NCBI RefSeq assembly: GCF_033958435.1
Contig: NC_134137.1
Span: 256,416,501-256,480,500 of the forward strand
Source: Carettochelys insculpta
Taxonomy: Eukaryota; Chordata; Testudines; Carettochelyidae
DNA length: 64,000 bases
Reading direction: 5' to 3'
The notes beneath the pieces are model-generated. The model saw only the letters and a program-made list of their open reading frames with translations. It was not told where the DNA came from and made no database searches. Both the position numbers and the translations under genes were made by a program. The first letter of the stretch is position 1. Each line of letters starts with the position of its first letter. Positions 11,271-22,341 of the stretch are shown one piece after another.

Positions 11271-12981
11271 ACAAGAAGTCTTGTGGCACCTTGTAGACTA
11301 ACAGATAGTTTGGAGAATAAGCTTTCATGAGCAAAGACCTGCTTCATCAGACGCATGAGTGGGGGGGTGGTGGTTTCAGAGGGGTATTTAAAGAGTGGGG
11401 TCCCAGTAAGAGGGAAGGCCAGAGCTGACAAGGTCTATTCAGCAAGGTGGAAATGGCCCAGTATGAACAGTACTTATCAAAAGAGGAAAACAGAAGTCAG
11501 ATCAGACAGGTAGATGTGAGCCTTTGCCAGATTCTAACAGGGAGCTATTAGCACCCAAAGCACAGAAACTGCCTTTGTAATTTGTAGTTTCTCTGCTTTG
11601 GGTGCTAATAGTGCCCCATTAGACTCTAACAAACGCTCATATCCTCCTGTCTGATCTAACTTGTTTTTTCCTCTGGTGATATGTAATGTTGATACTGGGC
11701 CATTTCCACCTTGCTGAATAGACCTTGTCAGCTATGGCCCTCCATCTTACTGGGACCCCACTCTTTAAACACCCCTCTGAAACCACCCCGCCACTCATGC
11801 ATCTGATGAAGCAGGTCTTTGCCCACAAAAGCTTATGCTTGTTAGCCGGAGGCCAGGTAATGTGCGGTGAGGTACTCCCCTGGGTCCTAAGCAACCCAGC
11901 TTTTTACTGTTAGAGCAGGCAGCTCCTAGCACTCTCACCCACGGCCAGGCTGTAGTAACCAAATGGTTAAAGTTCTTTTGTTGTGCCGGCTGTGTTGCAG
12001 TGACAAAAGGGTTAACAGCAGGGTCAGGCTCAGAGCTTAACTAGTTACAAGTTTATTAAGCTACAGTTATAAGCGGAGGGTTACAAAAGGCTATTGTTTA
12101 CTTCTTATTTGCTAGCAAAGTACAGGTGTTAACAAGTTACGTTACAATCCAATACAAAGATATCTGTTACCATCTAACACAATGATATCTTGACACTAGT
12201 TACAGAGCTCTAATTCTTTAGCTGTGCACAAAAAAAGTCAGAGACCTAACATGGGTGTATCTTACCCTCTCTGCGTCTCTCGATACCAGTGTAGCCAAGC
12301 CGGATCGGTCACTCAATTCCGCGGAAAGACGAATACGAGGTTGGGCATCCCCAGCTGTGGACCTCGGGAGGCAATCACCTGACCCGACCAGCAGGTAGTT
12401 GGTGGAATGCACTCAAAGTTAGAGTTCTGATGGACCCATCTTTTATACCCCTTCTGGGTTACGTATTCTCTTTCTTATCTATGGTGCCAGATCATACTGG
12501 TCTGTCTTTGTGACGCCAGTTTGTTACAAGGGCATTTCTTACTTAGTTTGCACTTGTAAGACAAGAGATAAGCAATTTAGGAGTACAGGACATTCTTTTG
12601 TGCGGGCGGGGCACGTCCCCTTCTGGGTGATTGTGTGTGTGCATCATATTGATCAATGCCAGCTGGGGTGATTTCTGAGGGTCCCCCCCCGCCTTGTTGA
12701 CAGTCTGGCCTGTTAGCCTTCCATCTGTACTTTCTGCTTCTCAGGGTCACGATAAGCTAGCACATCTGGGCCTCAAGGAGGGCATCAAAGACTGTGCTGT
12801 CAGCAGCCATTTCCGTGCCCTGTGTGCTCCTCGGTCGGGGGGGGGCAGCGAGCAAGCTGGCTTGTAAGGGGGAGACTTTGTCTGGCTACAACGCTCCAAA
12901 CTATCTGCTAGTCTATAAGGTGCCACAAGACTTCTTGTTGTTCTTGAAGCTAAGACTAACACGGCTACCTCTCTGATACTA
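11271..12981 (-). mobile_element. Palindromic SINE-derived retroposon with 10-bp duplication
   Basis: TTTCAAAATA flanks both sides (11261-11270 and 12982-12991). On the minus strand it starts with a Cry-type SINE head (ATCAGAGAGGTAGCCGTGTT at the right end) and the body motifs AAGTCTTGTGGCACC and AGACCTGCTTCATC. The body then folds back on itself: arms of about 300 bp meet near 11560, where AGCACCCAAAGCA pairs with TGCTTTGGGTGCT. The right arm is broken by the LTR at 11840-12890. Without the LTR the unit is about 660 bp, far longer than an ordinary Cry SINE. Confidence 0.78.
11840..12890 (-). mobile_element. Solo LTR of an endogenous retrovirus-like element
   Basis: The 1051-bp insertion is bounded by TG...CA with TGTTAGCC / GGCTACA inverted termini. 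It is flanked by ATGCT (11835-11839) and ACGCT (12891-12895), a 5-bp duplication with one transition. On the minus strand a TATAAAA box lies at 12447-12441 and AATAAA at 12057-12052, giving the U3-R-U5 order. No viral coding sequence adjoins it, so it is a recombined single LTR. Confidence 0.82.
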
Positions 12982-13135
12982 TTTCAAAATAGGTGCTGTT
13001 CCTCATAGAATGATTTTACCAACTTTGAAATAAGCCAACCACTATTTCTAAACTATTTCAAAATAGTGGTTGCACAGCAGACGTTAGGATAGGTCTTTTG
13101 AAATAACGTTGCTTATAGCTATGTCTTTGCTCCAT

Positions 13136-14783
13136 CCTTTCAGCATGCCTCACAACTGCAAGACCAAAACATGGCTTCAGGTTACTGTTTTTAGTTGGTA
13201 TCAGTCCTGAAAAAAAACCAACCATCTCTTGCACACCGTCCTGTGGAGAAGATATGGTGCAGAAGATCTTGCACCAGTCCTCTTCATGCAGGGTGAAATT
13301 CACCTTAGGCACAGGACTTAAGTGATGCAAATGCCTTCTGTTGGCTCTCCATATCCTCTCATTCTAACAACGCTAACAAATGGTTAGCTTCCTGAGTGAC
13401 CTCAGATATGCAAATGGCAAGATGGGGATCATTTTTCACCACATTGTTTAGAGACCTCCCCGCCCCACCCGGCCTCTTGCACTAGATTACAGATTTTATT
13501 TGTGTTAACTGACCGGCAGTGCTCTAGTAAACAGATGTAAAAGGTAGATGAATTCAGTTTTAGAACATTAAAGAAATAAACCATATCTCCTGGTTTCAAA
13601 CATTCTGCAGTGCGATAGAAATGTAAATTCCAAAATGAAGACTTATAAAGGTTCTGAATCAAAGCTGGATAGTAATTGCATTTTATTAGCTTTTTCATAA
13701 AGCAGCATGTCAGATTGTCTACGCTTTAATGTGGTTAGACTACCCACATTTATATCAGTTGTTACCAGCACTGACGCTATTACAAACTGGATAGTGCACA
13801 AGAGCCTTTTCCGATTCCAGCATACAAATGTCATCAGCGTTTTATAGGCCAAGAAAAATAAGAGGTCTCTTATCAACTGGATGTCCTGCTTCAATTTGAC
13901 ATAATGCAGCAAGAGATAAAAATTGGAAAAGACGGGTTTAGTGACAAATGTCGCTCCTAGAGCAATTAACATCTGGGATTAGCAGACAGAAGAACACGGA
14001 GCATATGCTCAGCATTCAGCTATGATTTAATAATTTGGATTTATTTGACATTTGTTTATGCTATCTATTTTTCATTTTGCTGCCCTGAGCCCCTCTCCAA
14101 CTCCTGCTAAAAATGTCTCTTTTCTTGATTCAAGTAGGCAAAGAAATGGTTAGCAAGAAAGTGCCAATACTCCAGATAAAGCCAAGTACTGACAAATAAA
14201 AGGTAACTTTCATCTTCTGGGAATATCACACATATGAACATGTACATTGCTCTAGATAGCTCTCCACACATGCACAAGCAAAGAAGAGTCCCCTGGGAAT
14301 AACCCTGCGGTTTCACTAAATGCTTGTGCATGTGTTGGGAGAATCAATGTGCAAAGAAGTATATTTTTGGCAGCTCAGCCATTATTTAACAGTATAAAAA
14401 AGAAAGCAGAGAAATGTAAGTAGCCATCCTGTTTTCGAACACTTGAGAGCACAGCTATGAGGAGACTGAAGGAAGAATACATGAACACATTTGAAAGGGA
14501 AATAAAAATTCCACACTGAGCAGCTTGTCTTTCTGCTTTCCTCTGCTTGCTGCTTCAACACTAGGTGGGTAGATTTATATTGGTGACCTACTAAAACTAC
14601 TGAGTGGGAAGAGAAGAGGGTTATTTCAGGTTACCATAATTGCACATTCTCATTTTCAGTAGCACCTGAACTGTCATTTAGAAGCACATGGTAAATGATG
14701 CAAACTCCCATGACAAGCATAAACATAATGAGCATGTTCATCTCTGGTGTCTCATTATTGATTTCGAGGCATGAACTTTGCTC

Positions 14784-14814
<31 letters not shown>

Positions 14815-16207
14815 CAGAGCGAGAACAAAGATGTACCCTGAAGGGTAATAACACAAATAGGGAGAAAAGAAGGTTAGTGTTGGCAAATGAAAAGGGAAAA
14901 GAAGTGCCTGAGACCCAAGACCAAAGGGCAGATTGGTCAGCCTACAATGAGCTATCTGAAAACACTTCCAAAGCCAAGGGAAAGATCTCCAAAATGCTTG
15001 TTATAATGTGCAGACCATCACTACTTGGGATAAAGCGACAGCTTGGCAACATGAGTGGAGGCTAGGATCTGAAGTATCAGGAGCATATTTACGTGCTACA
15101 GAACATGCTCATTTACCCTCCTACTCAACAAAGAATTTAAACACATGCTAGGTTCACCCTATTCCACAAGACACAAACCCCTGGTTAATTTTAGGAACGT
15201 GCTTACCTCCCATTAAAGTCAATATAAATGGGACTTAAACATGCATGTAGTGCTGTATCAGAGACAGCACATATTAAATGAATACAAACAATATGTTTTG
15301 TAAATGGCTGAGTGCCTGCATTCTATTACAGATTAACTGATGGTTATCTGATGTTTGGTGTTGGTCAAATGCTTACTCAGTATATTTCCCAGTGAACAAC
15401 TAGACATCCTAGAAAGACACATCATCATGAGTGACAGCAACTGGTCCTCTGCAGTCAATTTCAGTAAAGGCAAGCAGTGAAATGCCCATGAACCCTCAAG
15501 TACTCTTTCACAAAGAGAAATGTTTTCCCCATGTCAGTAAATTCAGTTTAAGTCCCTTAAAACAAAGCCTTTACTATAAATGTGGGGCAAATCTCTAATA
15601 AAATATAATCTGTAAGGTTTATTTGCTGATGTTCAGGTGGTTGAGTCAAAAAGTCAAATATTCTTTTGGGGAATCATACCTGAGTATGTGGGGGGTGTCT
15701 CTTTGGAAATCATCAACATGCTCAGCTGTTGAAACTGAAAGGACCAAATTTCTGCTCTCAGGTATGCTAAGCTAAATAGAGAACTCCTAATTCTGCCGAC
15801 TCTGGTGTATATATTCTGGACCTACGCTAGTGTACTTTGGCCATGCATTTCTACTGCAGCCTAAGCAAAAATTATCTTAGGACCTGGGCAAATCATAGTT
15901 ACATTTCTAGCCAGCAATAATTTCAGTAGGAAAAGACTTAACAGATCTGTTTTTTCAGCTGTCTACCTATCTTTTATACTTGTGGTAGAGCAGGTCTAGA
16001 GCCAGAGAACTCCCAAGCTTCTGTTACAGTTCAACAGGCCAGAGAAGTGGCAAGAAAGAAATTAATCAGAAAAAGCTGACCATGCTGCAGCTGTTATGTC
16101 CTCAGGAAATGACAGGAGAAGATAGGAGACCATATTGGCTCTGCTTGTTTGCAATGTGTACCGGAAAAGTGAAAATTTAAGGAAGTCACATACTTCAGAC
16201 CCTCATG
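13136..16207. other. PIK3C2G intron, nothing further recognised
   Basis: Apart from the microsatellite at 14784 I see no exon, no terminal repeats and no long frame. The 109- and 90-codon frames at 13058-13972 have no domain and no splice context. Confidence 0.6.
14784..14822 (+). repeat. (TG)n(AG)n compound microsatellite
   Basis: TGTGTGTGCGTGTGTGTGTG runs into GAGAGAGAGAGACAGAGCGA. Confidence 0.9.
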
Positions 16208-16565
16208 AGCTACATCTACACGTGAAGCCTACATCGAAGTAGCCTATTTCGATGTGGCGACATCGAAATAGGCTATTTCGATGAATAACGTCTGCACGTC
16301 CTCCAGGGCTGGCAACGTCGATGTTCAACATCGACGTTGCACAGCACCACATCGAAATAGGTGCAGCGAGGGAACGTCTACACCCCACAGTAGCACACAT
16401 AGAAATAGGGGTGCCAGGCACAGCTGCAGACAGGGTCACAGGGTGGGCTAGAGCTTCCGGGGCAACAGCTAGCCGCTCCCTTAAAGGGCCCCTCCCAGAC
16501 GCACTCAGCCTGCACAGCACGCGGTCTGAGGAGCCATAGGCACACAGACCTCGGGCGACGCAGTC

Positions 16566-16573
16566 ATGGACCC

Positions 16574-16627
<54 letters not shown>

Positions 16628-18085
16628 AGAGGTCCACCCAGCCGCCCCTGCAGGAGCAGGGCTTGCCCTGCTCCATGCCATGCGGGAGGCAGCTGAGCAC
16701 CTCCTTGCCACACAGGAAGAGGAGCAGCCCGCAGGGGAGGAGGACTCAACCCCCAACCCTGCAGCACCCCGACCCCACCCGCCCAGCCTCACACGCCGGC
16801 AGCTGTGGAGCTACCCCACCAGCACCGACTGGTGGGAGCAGCTGGTGCTTGGGGAGTGGGACGACGACCGCTGGCTCAGGAACTTTAGAATGAGCCGGCA
16901 GACATTTCTGGAGCTATGCCAGTGGCTCACCCCCGCACTCAGGCACCAGGACACCGCCATGCGGTGTGCCCTCCCTGTGGAGAAACGGGTCGGCATCGCT
17001 GTCTGGAAGCTGGCCACTCCAGACAGCTACCGATCCATGGGACAGCAGTTTGGCATCGGCAAGGCCACCGTCGGGGCTGGCCTCGTGGAGGTAAGAGGAC
17101 CCACGGGGGGAGTGGGGGGAGGCAGCCCTGGCAGGGCAGGGGGCCCCGGGCAGGGCAGGGCAGGGGAGGGCAAGGCAGGGGAGGGGAGGGGAGGGCAGGG
17201 GAGGGCAGGGGGGCCCGGGCAGGGCAGGGGAGGGCAGGGCAGGGCAGGGCAGGGCAGGGCAGGGGAGGGGAGGGACACACACACCCTGCTCACCCCTCAT
17301 TGGTGCTCTCCTATGTGCTTCCCCTGCAGGTTGTGCGCGCCATCAAAGCCATGCTCCTCCACAGGCTCGTGAGGCTGGGGGACCCGGATGTGACCATCGC
17401 GGGCTTTGCCACCCTGGGCTTCCCCAATTGCTTCGGGGCTCTGGATGGGACTCACATCCCCATCCATGCCCCGGTGCACAGTGGAGGACGCTACATAAAC
17501 CGGAAGGGCTACCACTCAGTGGTCCTCCAGGCCTTGGTGGACAGCCGGGGCCTTTTCCAGGACATTTATGTGGGCTGGCCTGGCAGCACCCACGACGCCC
17601 GGGTTTTCCGGAACTCGGGCCTGTGCCGCCGGCTGGAGGCGGGGACCTACATCCCCCAGCGGGAGATCCCTCTGGGGGACACCACCATGCCCCTCTGCGT
17701 CATCGCAGATGCGGCATACCCACTCCGGCCCTGGCTCATGCACCCGTACACGGGCCATCTGTCAGCCAGCCAGGAGCGCTTCAACCAGCGCCTGAACCAT
17801 GCGCGCCAGGTGGTGGAGTGCTCATTTGGCCGCCTCAAAGGGTGCTGGAGATGTCTCTTCACCCGCCTGGATGTGGGCCCCACCAACATCCCCCAGACTG
17901 TGGGTGCGTGCAGCGCCCTACACAATCTGGTGGAGAGCAAGGGGGAGGCCTTTTTTCAGGGCTGGGCTGTGGAGGCCGGCAGGGCTGACGTGCAGCCACC
18001 CGCTGCCCCCAGTCGCCAGGTGGACCCCGAAGGGACCCGGGTCCGGGAGGCCCTGTGGGCCCACTTCGATGAGGCCGCGGGGTGA
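16566..18085 (+). CDS. Harbinger transposase (HARBI1-like, DDE_Tnp_4), two exons
   Basis: Exon 1 is 16566-17090 (175 codons, donor GAG|GTAAGA) and exon 2 is 17330-18085 (acceptor CCCCTGCAG, in frame to TGA); together 426 residues with no internal stop. The start ATG gives Met-Asp-Pro followed by 17 Gln. Residues ~109-175 (MSRQTFLELCQWLTP to FGIGKATVGAGLVE) form the helical, HTH-like N-terminal region. Exon 2 is the nuclease domain, with candidate catalytic acids D214 (FGALDGTHIP), D264 (GWPGSTHDARVF), D302 (VIADAAYP) and E338 (VVECSFGRLK). The D302-E338 spacing of 35 is typical of DDE enzymes, but I cannot be sure which Asp fills each position. The product would cut and re-insert the element and its short derivatives. 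The length is normal for the family, so this copy may be functional. Confidence 0.9.
16575..16625 (+). repeat. (CAG)17 in the transposase N-terminus
   Basis: Seventeen uninterrupted CAG codons follow ATG GAC CCC. The short derivatives keep the same place with only a few CAG units (for example 38829-38840), so the tract has expanded in this copy or shrunk in the others. Confidence 0.97.
17091..17329 (+). repeat. Transposase intron made of a G-rich minisatellite
   Basis: This 239-bp intron is bounded by GTAAGA and CTGCAG. About 170 bp of it is a degenerate tandem array of GGGCAGGG / GGGGAGGG units. Reading frames cross it on both strands and give low-complexity Gly/Arg or Pro/Leu proteins. These are artefacts, because splicing restores the transposase frame exactly. 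Confidence 0.9.
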
Positions 18086-18448
18086 ACGCTGGCAGGCCCC
18101 CCACTGCCCCCCCATCCTCCACAACACTCCCTGCCCCTACACCCACACCACGGAGCACCCAACAGCACACCCCCCCCACTTTTCCTACACAAATAAAAGC
18201 AGACACTTGTTTGTGAAATCAAACTGGTTTACTTTCAACTCTGTTCTATAACTAACTAATACAAACTATATACAGGAACTTCTAACTAACTTAAATATGA
18301 AAAGTGTACGTATATATTAACAAAAAAAACCAGGGATAACAAGGAAGGGGAGAACTATTTACATGGGGGGGACTGGGCAAACGGGGGGCACAAATAAATA
18401 AATACCAACTATATACAAGGGGGGGGCCACGTCCTGGACCCCATGCCC

Positions 18449-20506
18449 CTATAGTCCGGCACTGGGGGTGGGCGGCTGGGAGCCCCGCCTTGGCCGCAGC
18501 CCTGTCCGGGGCTGGCTGGGGGCCGGGCGGACCGGCAGATACGTCCGGCGAGTGTCAGCTGGCCCCAGGTCTCCCTTGGCGGAACGGCCCTCGGTGGCGG
18601 GTGGCGGGGCGACGGCGGATGGTGCGGCGACGAGTGGAGCAGCGGGTGGCGCGGCGGGTGGAGCACTCAGGGCAGGCGCAGCGGCGGCCGGCGCAGCATG
18701 GGGGGCCAGGTAGTCAGCTATGTAGTTGAATGTCTCCATGTAGGCCCCCCGTGCCTCTTGGCGCCAGGCCAGCGCCCGCTCCTGGAGGTGGAGGCGGCGT
18801 TGCTCCACCAAAAGGCGCTGCTCCGCGAACCTCCACCTGCCGGCGGTGGAGGGCCAGCAGCTGGGGCTCCATCGCTGGCGGCTGGTGCTGGGTCCGCCGT
18901 CTTGCCCGCTGTGGGGCCGGTCGGTCCTCCGCTGAGGGGCTGGCCTGGAGCGATGGCCCCGGAGGGGATGCTGGGACCACGGAAGCCTCGCTGGCGCTCT
19001 CCGGTCCTTCCGATGGTACAGCTGCGGAACACAGGAGGGGGGGAAGAAGAGTGGAGACAGGCGTTAGTGTGGGCCCCGAGCCGTGGCCCTTGTCCCCCCA
19101 CCCCTGTGCTGCAGGTTCCCCATCCCCGTCCCCAGGAGATGCTGCTGTGATGGGGTTCAAGGGTCCCCCCGCACTGCATCCCATCCCCTGGCGGGAGTGA
19201 CTCTCACTTCACTCAGCAGGGTCTCTGACAGGAGAGGTTTCTTAGGCAACAGATGCCCAGTTTCTCCCAGAAGTGACAGTACAGCAGTCAGAGACAGTCC
19301 TTCCAACCCGTCCTGGGGAGAAGACCCCGAGGGGTGCCCCTCTGGGGTGTAGCTTTCCCCCTCCTCAGGCTGGCTGCCTTCCAGCTCTCCCTTCCCCTAG
19401 CCTCTACCTGCGGCCCCTGATTCAAAGCCAGCTTGGCTCCTCCCTCCTCTTTGTCCAGGGCAGAGGTGTAACCTGCCAGTTGCAGCCCCAGGATCATCCT
19501 TAGCCACTGGGAGCTATTCAGCTGGTTGCTCATATCTAGCCTGAGACTCGCATTTGCACTCCCCACACTCCATCACATGCTGCTGCTGCTGCGGCTGCTG
19601 CTGCTGCTGCTGCGGGGTGTCCCACCCCCTCCTCCTGGGGGACCCTAGAGGTTCCGCTCCCCCCAGCCCCGGGGATGGGGCATGGCACTGTTGTGCTGGG
19701 GGCGGGCAGGGGCTGATGCACTCCTGTGAGGGACATGGCACTGCTGTCCTTGGGGCCATGGCCATCTGGGCATGTGGAGGGCCCTGGCCACATTTCTATT
19801 ACCCCCGCCCCTCAACCCCGGGGGTGTACACCAGGGGGAGTACATACCTGACGGTCCACTCCCATGGTCGGGGGACACCCAGGGGATGGATGCCCGGCTG
19901 CTGCTCCGGGATGGCAGGAGGATGTGCAGGCCGGTGTCAGTAGAGGAGGAGTCCCCCTCCTCCTCCTCCTCCTCCTGCTCCGGTGCCCCGGGGGTGGGCT
20001 CCAGGGGGTGCCCCTGGGGTGCGGGGCTTACCTCCGGGGTGGACTCCGGCTCCGGGGCCTGCTGGGGCTCCTCAGCCGAGGTATCAAGCGTGGCCGGAGA
20101 GGAGGAGGTGTGCCGGGGGCCCAGGATGTCCCTGAGCTCCCTGTAAAAGGGGCAAGTGACGGAGGTGGCCCTAGATCGGCCGGCCGCATCCCGGGCCCGG
20201 GTGTAACCCTGCTGCAGCTCCTTCACTTTACTGCGTACATGATCCGGAGTGCAGGCAGGGTGACCCCGGGCAGCCAGGCCCTCAGCCAGCCGAGCGAACG
20301 CATCCGCGTTCCGCCTCTTGCTCCCCATTACCTGGAGCACCTTCTCCTCGCTCCAGAGCCCCAGCAGGTCACGAAGCTTGGCCTCTGTCCAGGAGGGGCC
20401 CTGCTGCTGCTTCCCGGCCTGGCTGCCAGCCTGGGAGCCCTGGCTGCCCTGGCTCCCCTTGGGGGGGGGTCCCCTGGGGGAGCTGGGGGGACTGCCGTGC
20501 GGCCAT
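18449..20506 (-). pseudogene. Harbinger Myb/SANT-like DNA-binding partner gene, two frameshifts
   Basis: The likely start is ATG at 20506 (MAARQSPQLPQGT). The domain follows in another frame: GPSWTEAKLRDLLGLWSEEK, then RRNADAFARLAEGLAARGH, KVKELQQGYTRARDAAG and CPFYRELRDILG. This is the tryptophan-containing trihelix/Myb-like fold seen in Harbinger accessory proteins. The two frames would join if the nine-C run (20461-20469, minus sense) were eight. After an acidic Glu/Ser linker, a donor (CAG|GTATGT, exon end 19848) and an acceptor (TTCCGCAG, exon start 19021) delimit an intron of about 825 bp. Exon 2 starts in frame, but near 18825-18845 it shifts by one base into the frame encoding EQRRLHLQERALAWRQEARG and a stop at 18449. 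The partner normally helps nuclear import and DNA binding of the transposase. Both breaks are single-base events beside G/C-rich tracts, so sequencing error is possible. Confidence 0.72.
19579..19613 (+). repeat. CTG-rich triplet repeat in the Myb-like gene intron
   Basis: An imperfect (CTG)n tract with one CGG interruption lies within the predicted intron of the minus-strand partner gene. It is a second CAG/CTG tract in the same transposon. Confidence 0.9.
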
Positions 20507-20944
20507 CACAGCTGGGGTGTGTGTCTGTGGCGCTCAGAGACGAGCAGGCTGGCCACGTGTCTGGGCTGCCGCCTGCATGTTCTCTCAGCTTCCTGCACAG
20601 TAAGGGAGGGGGTGGGGACCTTTAAGGGGCCACTCCACGTGGCCACCATTGAGCTGAGGGGCTGGAGAGAGCGTCTCTCAACCCTATAGCTGATGGCCGC
20701 CATGGAGGACCCCGCAATTTCGATGCTGCGGGACGCGCAACGACTACACGGTCCCTACTTCGACGTTGAACATCGAAGTAGGGCGCTATTCCCATCCCCT
20801 CATGGGGTTAGTGGCTTCGACGTCTCGCCGCCTAACGTCGATGTTAACATCGAAATAGCGCCCAACATGTGTAGCCGTGACGGGCGCTATTTCGAAGTTA
20901 GTGCCGCTACTTCGAAGTAGCGTGCATGTGTAGACATGGCTCTT

Positions 20945-22028
20945 ATGTCCATCAGATTTGAGTGACCCTGTGAAATAAACACTGGAACCATTTTCTGATT
21001 GCACTTATATTGGTATAAACCCAGAACAGCTCCAGTGGCATCATTAGGTTATTCTGGATTTACATCACTGTGCACATGAGGGAAGAATTTGGCCCTGAAG
21101 ATTATACAACCTTCTGCTGTATTTATCAGGGATTTCTTCACTCAAGTAAAAGAAAGATATAAAACATTAAATGTCCCTTAATTACTCTGATATTGCAAAG
21201 CATTAGTCAGACTAGCAAAATTACAGACATCATTCTGAAGCATAGCAAGGTCTTAAAGTGGGTATGTATGTAATTTACAACCATTTCTATTTCCATCCAT
21301 CCTAAAGCACCTTTATGTTGCCAGAACGAAATAAAAACACTTTAGTATAAATGAAAATCATGCCCTCTATGTTTCATCGTAATAAATTCACATCTGATGT
21401 CAGCAGCATGATTCCAGTGAAATCAATGGACTTTTATGTGCTTACACTTGTTCTGAATTTGGCCTGATGTTTTAGAAATACCTGTGGGTAGAACTGCACA
21501 CAGGCAAAACACACAAAGCCCATAAATTTCACCATCCCCACAGTTAAGGGAGCATAGTTTTTCTAACTGAATTTTCTACTAACAAAAACTTTTATGCATG
21601 GACTCAGTGGGACAAATCAGATAAGTTTAAAGTCTCTTTGTTTTAGAATGCACACCATTGAGTCTTGGATTGATTATCAGCACATGGTATCCAAAACTTA
21701 ACGGCGTGCATTCTAAAACAAAGAAACTTTAACACCAGTTTACGAAGGGAGACATCGAATTGTAATTTATTGTCAAGTTTGATACACGTTACCCTGGACT
21801 CAACAAAGATATCAATTACCTCATGCATTACAAGGACAATTGCCCCACCTTTGATATTCGCAGTGACCACAGGCATCCCACTTAACTTAATAGACACTTA
21901 CAGAGGCTTTTTTTTCTTCCCCCTTTCCACTCCCACTTCTTTCTGCCCTATCTAGCTGATTGGTCAGTTTTTATTTAATTTTTTTCTACCTTTTCTTTTA
22001 AATTCTCTTTATCTCAGTTCCTACGTCT
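20945..22028. other. PIK3C2G intron with a short inverted repeat
   Basis: AGTCTCTTTGTTTTAGAATG (21632-21651) is mirrored by GCATTCTAAAACAAAGAAACTT (from 21709), a hairpin of about 25-bp arms. Nothing else recognised. Confidence 0.55.
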
Positions 22029-22130
22029 CAGTTACTCCAGATCTGAAAAAGTGAGTCTGCCACACAAAAGCTCATCACCTAATAATATTTTTAGTCTTTA
22101 AGGTGTCACAGGACTGCTTTATTTTGTTTC
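22029..22130 (-). mobile_element. Cry-type SINE fragment lacking its head
   Basis: AAAAAGTGAGTCTGCCACAC, AAAAGCTCATCACCTAATAA and TTTAAGGTGTCACAGGACTG match the SINE body on the minus strand. No tRNA-like head follows. Confidence 0.68.
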
Positions 22131-22341
22131 ATTTCTTTTAGTGAGGGCTTCTGAGGTACCCTTGTTGAGCTCTTATGAGTTATTTTTCAGTTTCTTTGTT
22201 GTCTGTGAGTGATTAGTCCTGTAAAATGCACGCAGCAATGGCTGGAACTGTCATTTTATTTAGGCTGTGGCAATTTGGGATATGTTTGGTTGAACACTGC
22301 TAAAAACAATATATTCTGTTGTATGGAAAATAAGCACATAC

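Larger units (their letters stand above)
11064..13135. mobile_element. TIR element (GGGTATGTCTACAC family) split by a palindromic SINE
   Basis: The left part is 11064-11270 (GGGTATGTCTACACAGCAGC, then TTTGAAATA blocks). The right part is 12982-~13135 (AATAGTGGTTGCACAGCAGA, then a degenerate end). The parts align with the related element at 52579-53314 when the intervening 1711 bp is removed. The right boundary is approximate. Confidence 0.72.
16208..20941 (+). mobile_element. PIF/Harbinger two-gene DNA transposon, near-complete
   Basis: The ends are degenerate terminal inverted repeats: AGCTACATCTACACGTG on the left and a complementary GTGTAGACATGGCT on the right. They match the sharper ends of the short copies elsewhere in the window. 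The element holds a transposase gene on the plus strand and a Myb/SANT-like gene on the minus strand in convergent orientation, the usual Harbinger layout. The interior is strikingly GC- and CpG-rich against AT-rich intron. A clean 3-bp target duplication is not visible: ATG precedes the left end, and ATG appears at 20945-20947 only if three extra bases are allowed. It lies antisense in the PIK3C2G intron between the last two exons seen. Confidence 0.88.

Noticed and set aside
16916..18085. 389-codon frame starting at 16916 as the transposase
   Set aside because: It reads the minisatellite intron as protein and loses the N-terminus; splicing 17090 to 17330 joins the two conserved parts in frame.
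17428..19200. Other long frames on both strands (186, 150, 156, 153 codons)
   Set aside because: GC-rich shadows of the transposase or of the Myb-like gene; no motifs.
19864..20625. 253-codon plus-strand frame
   Set aside because: Antisense of the Myb-like gene; the minus strand carries the recognisable domain.
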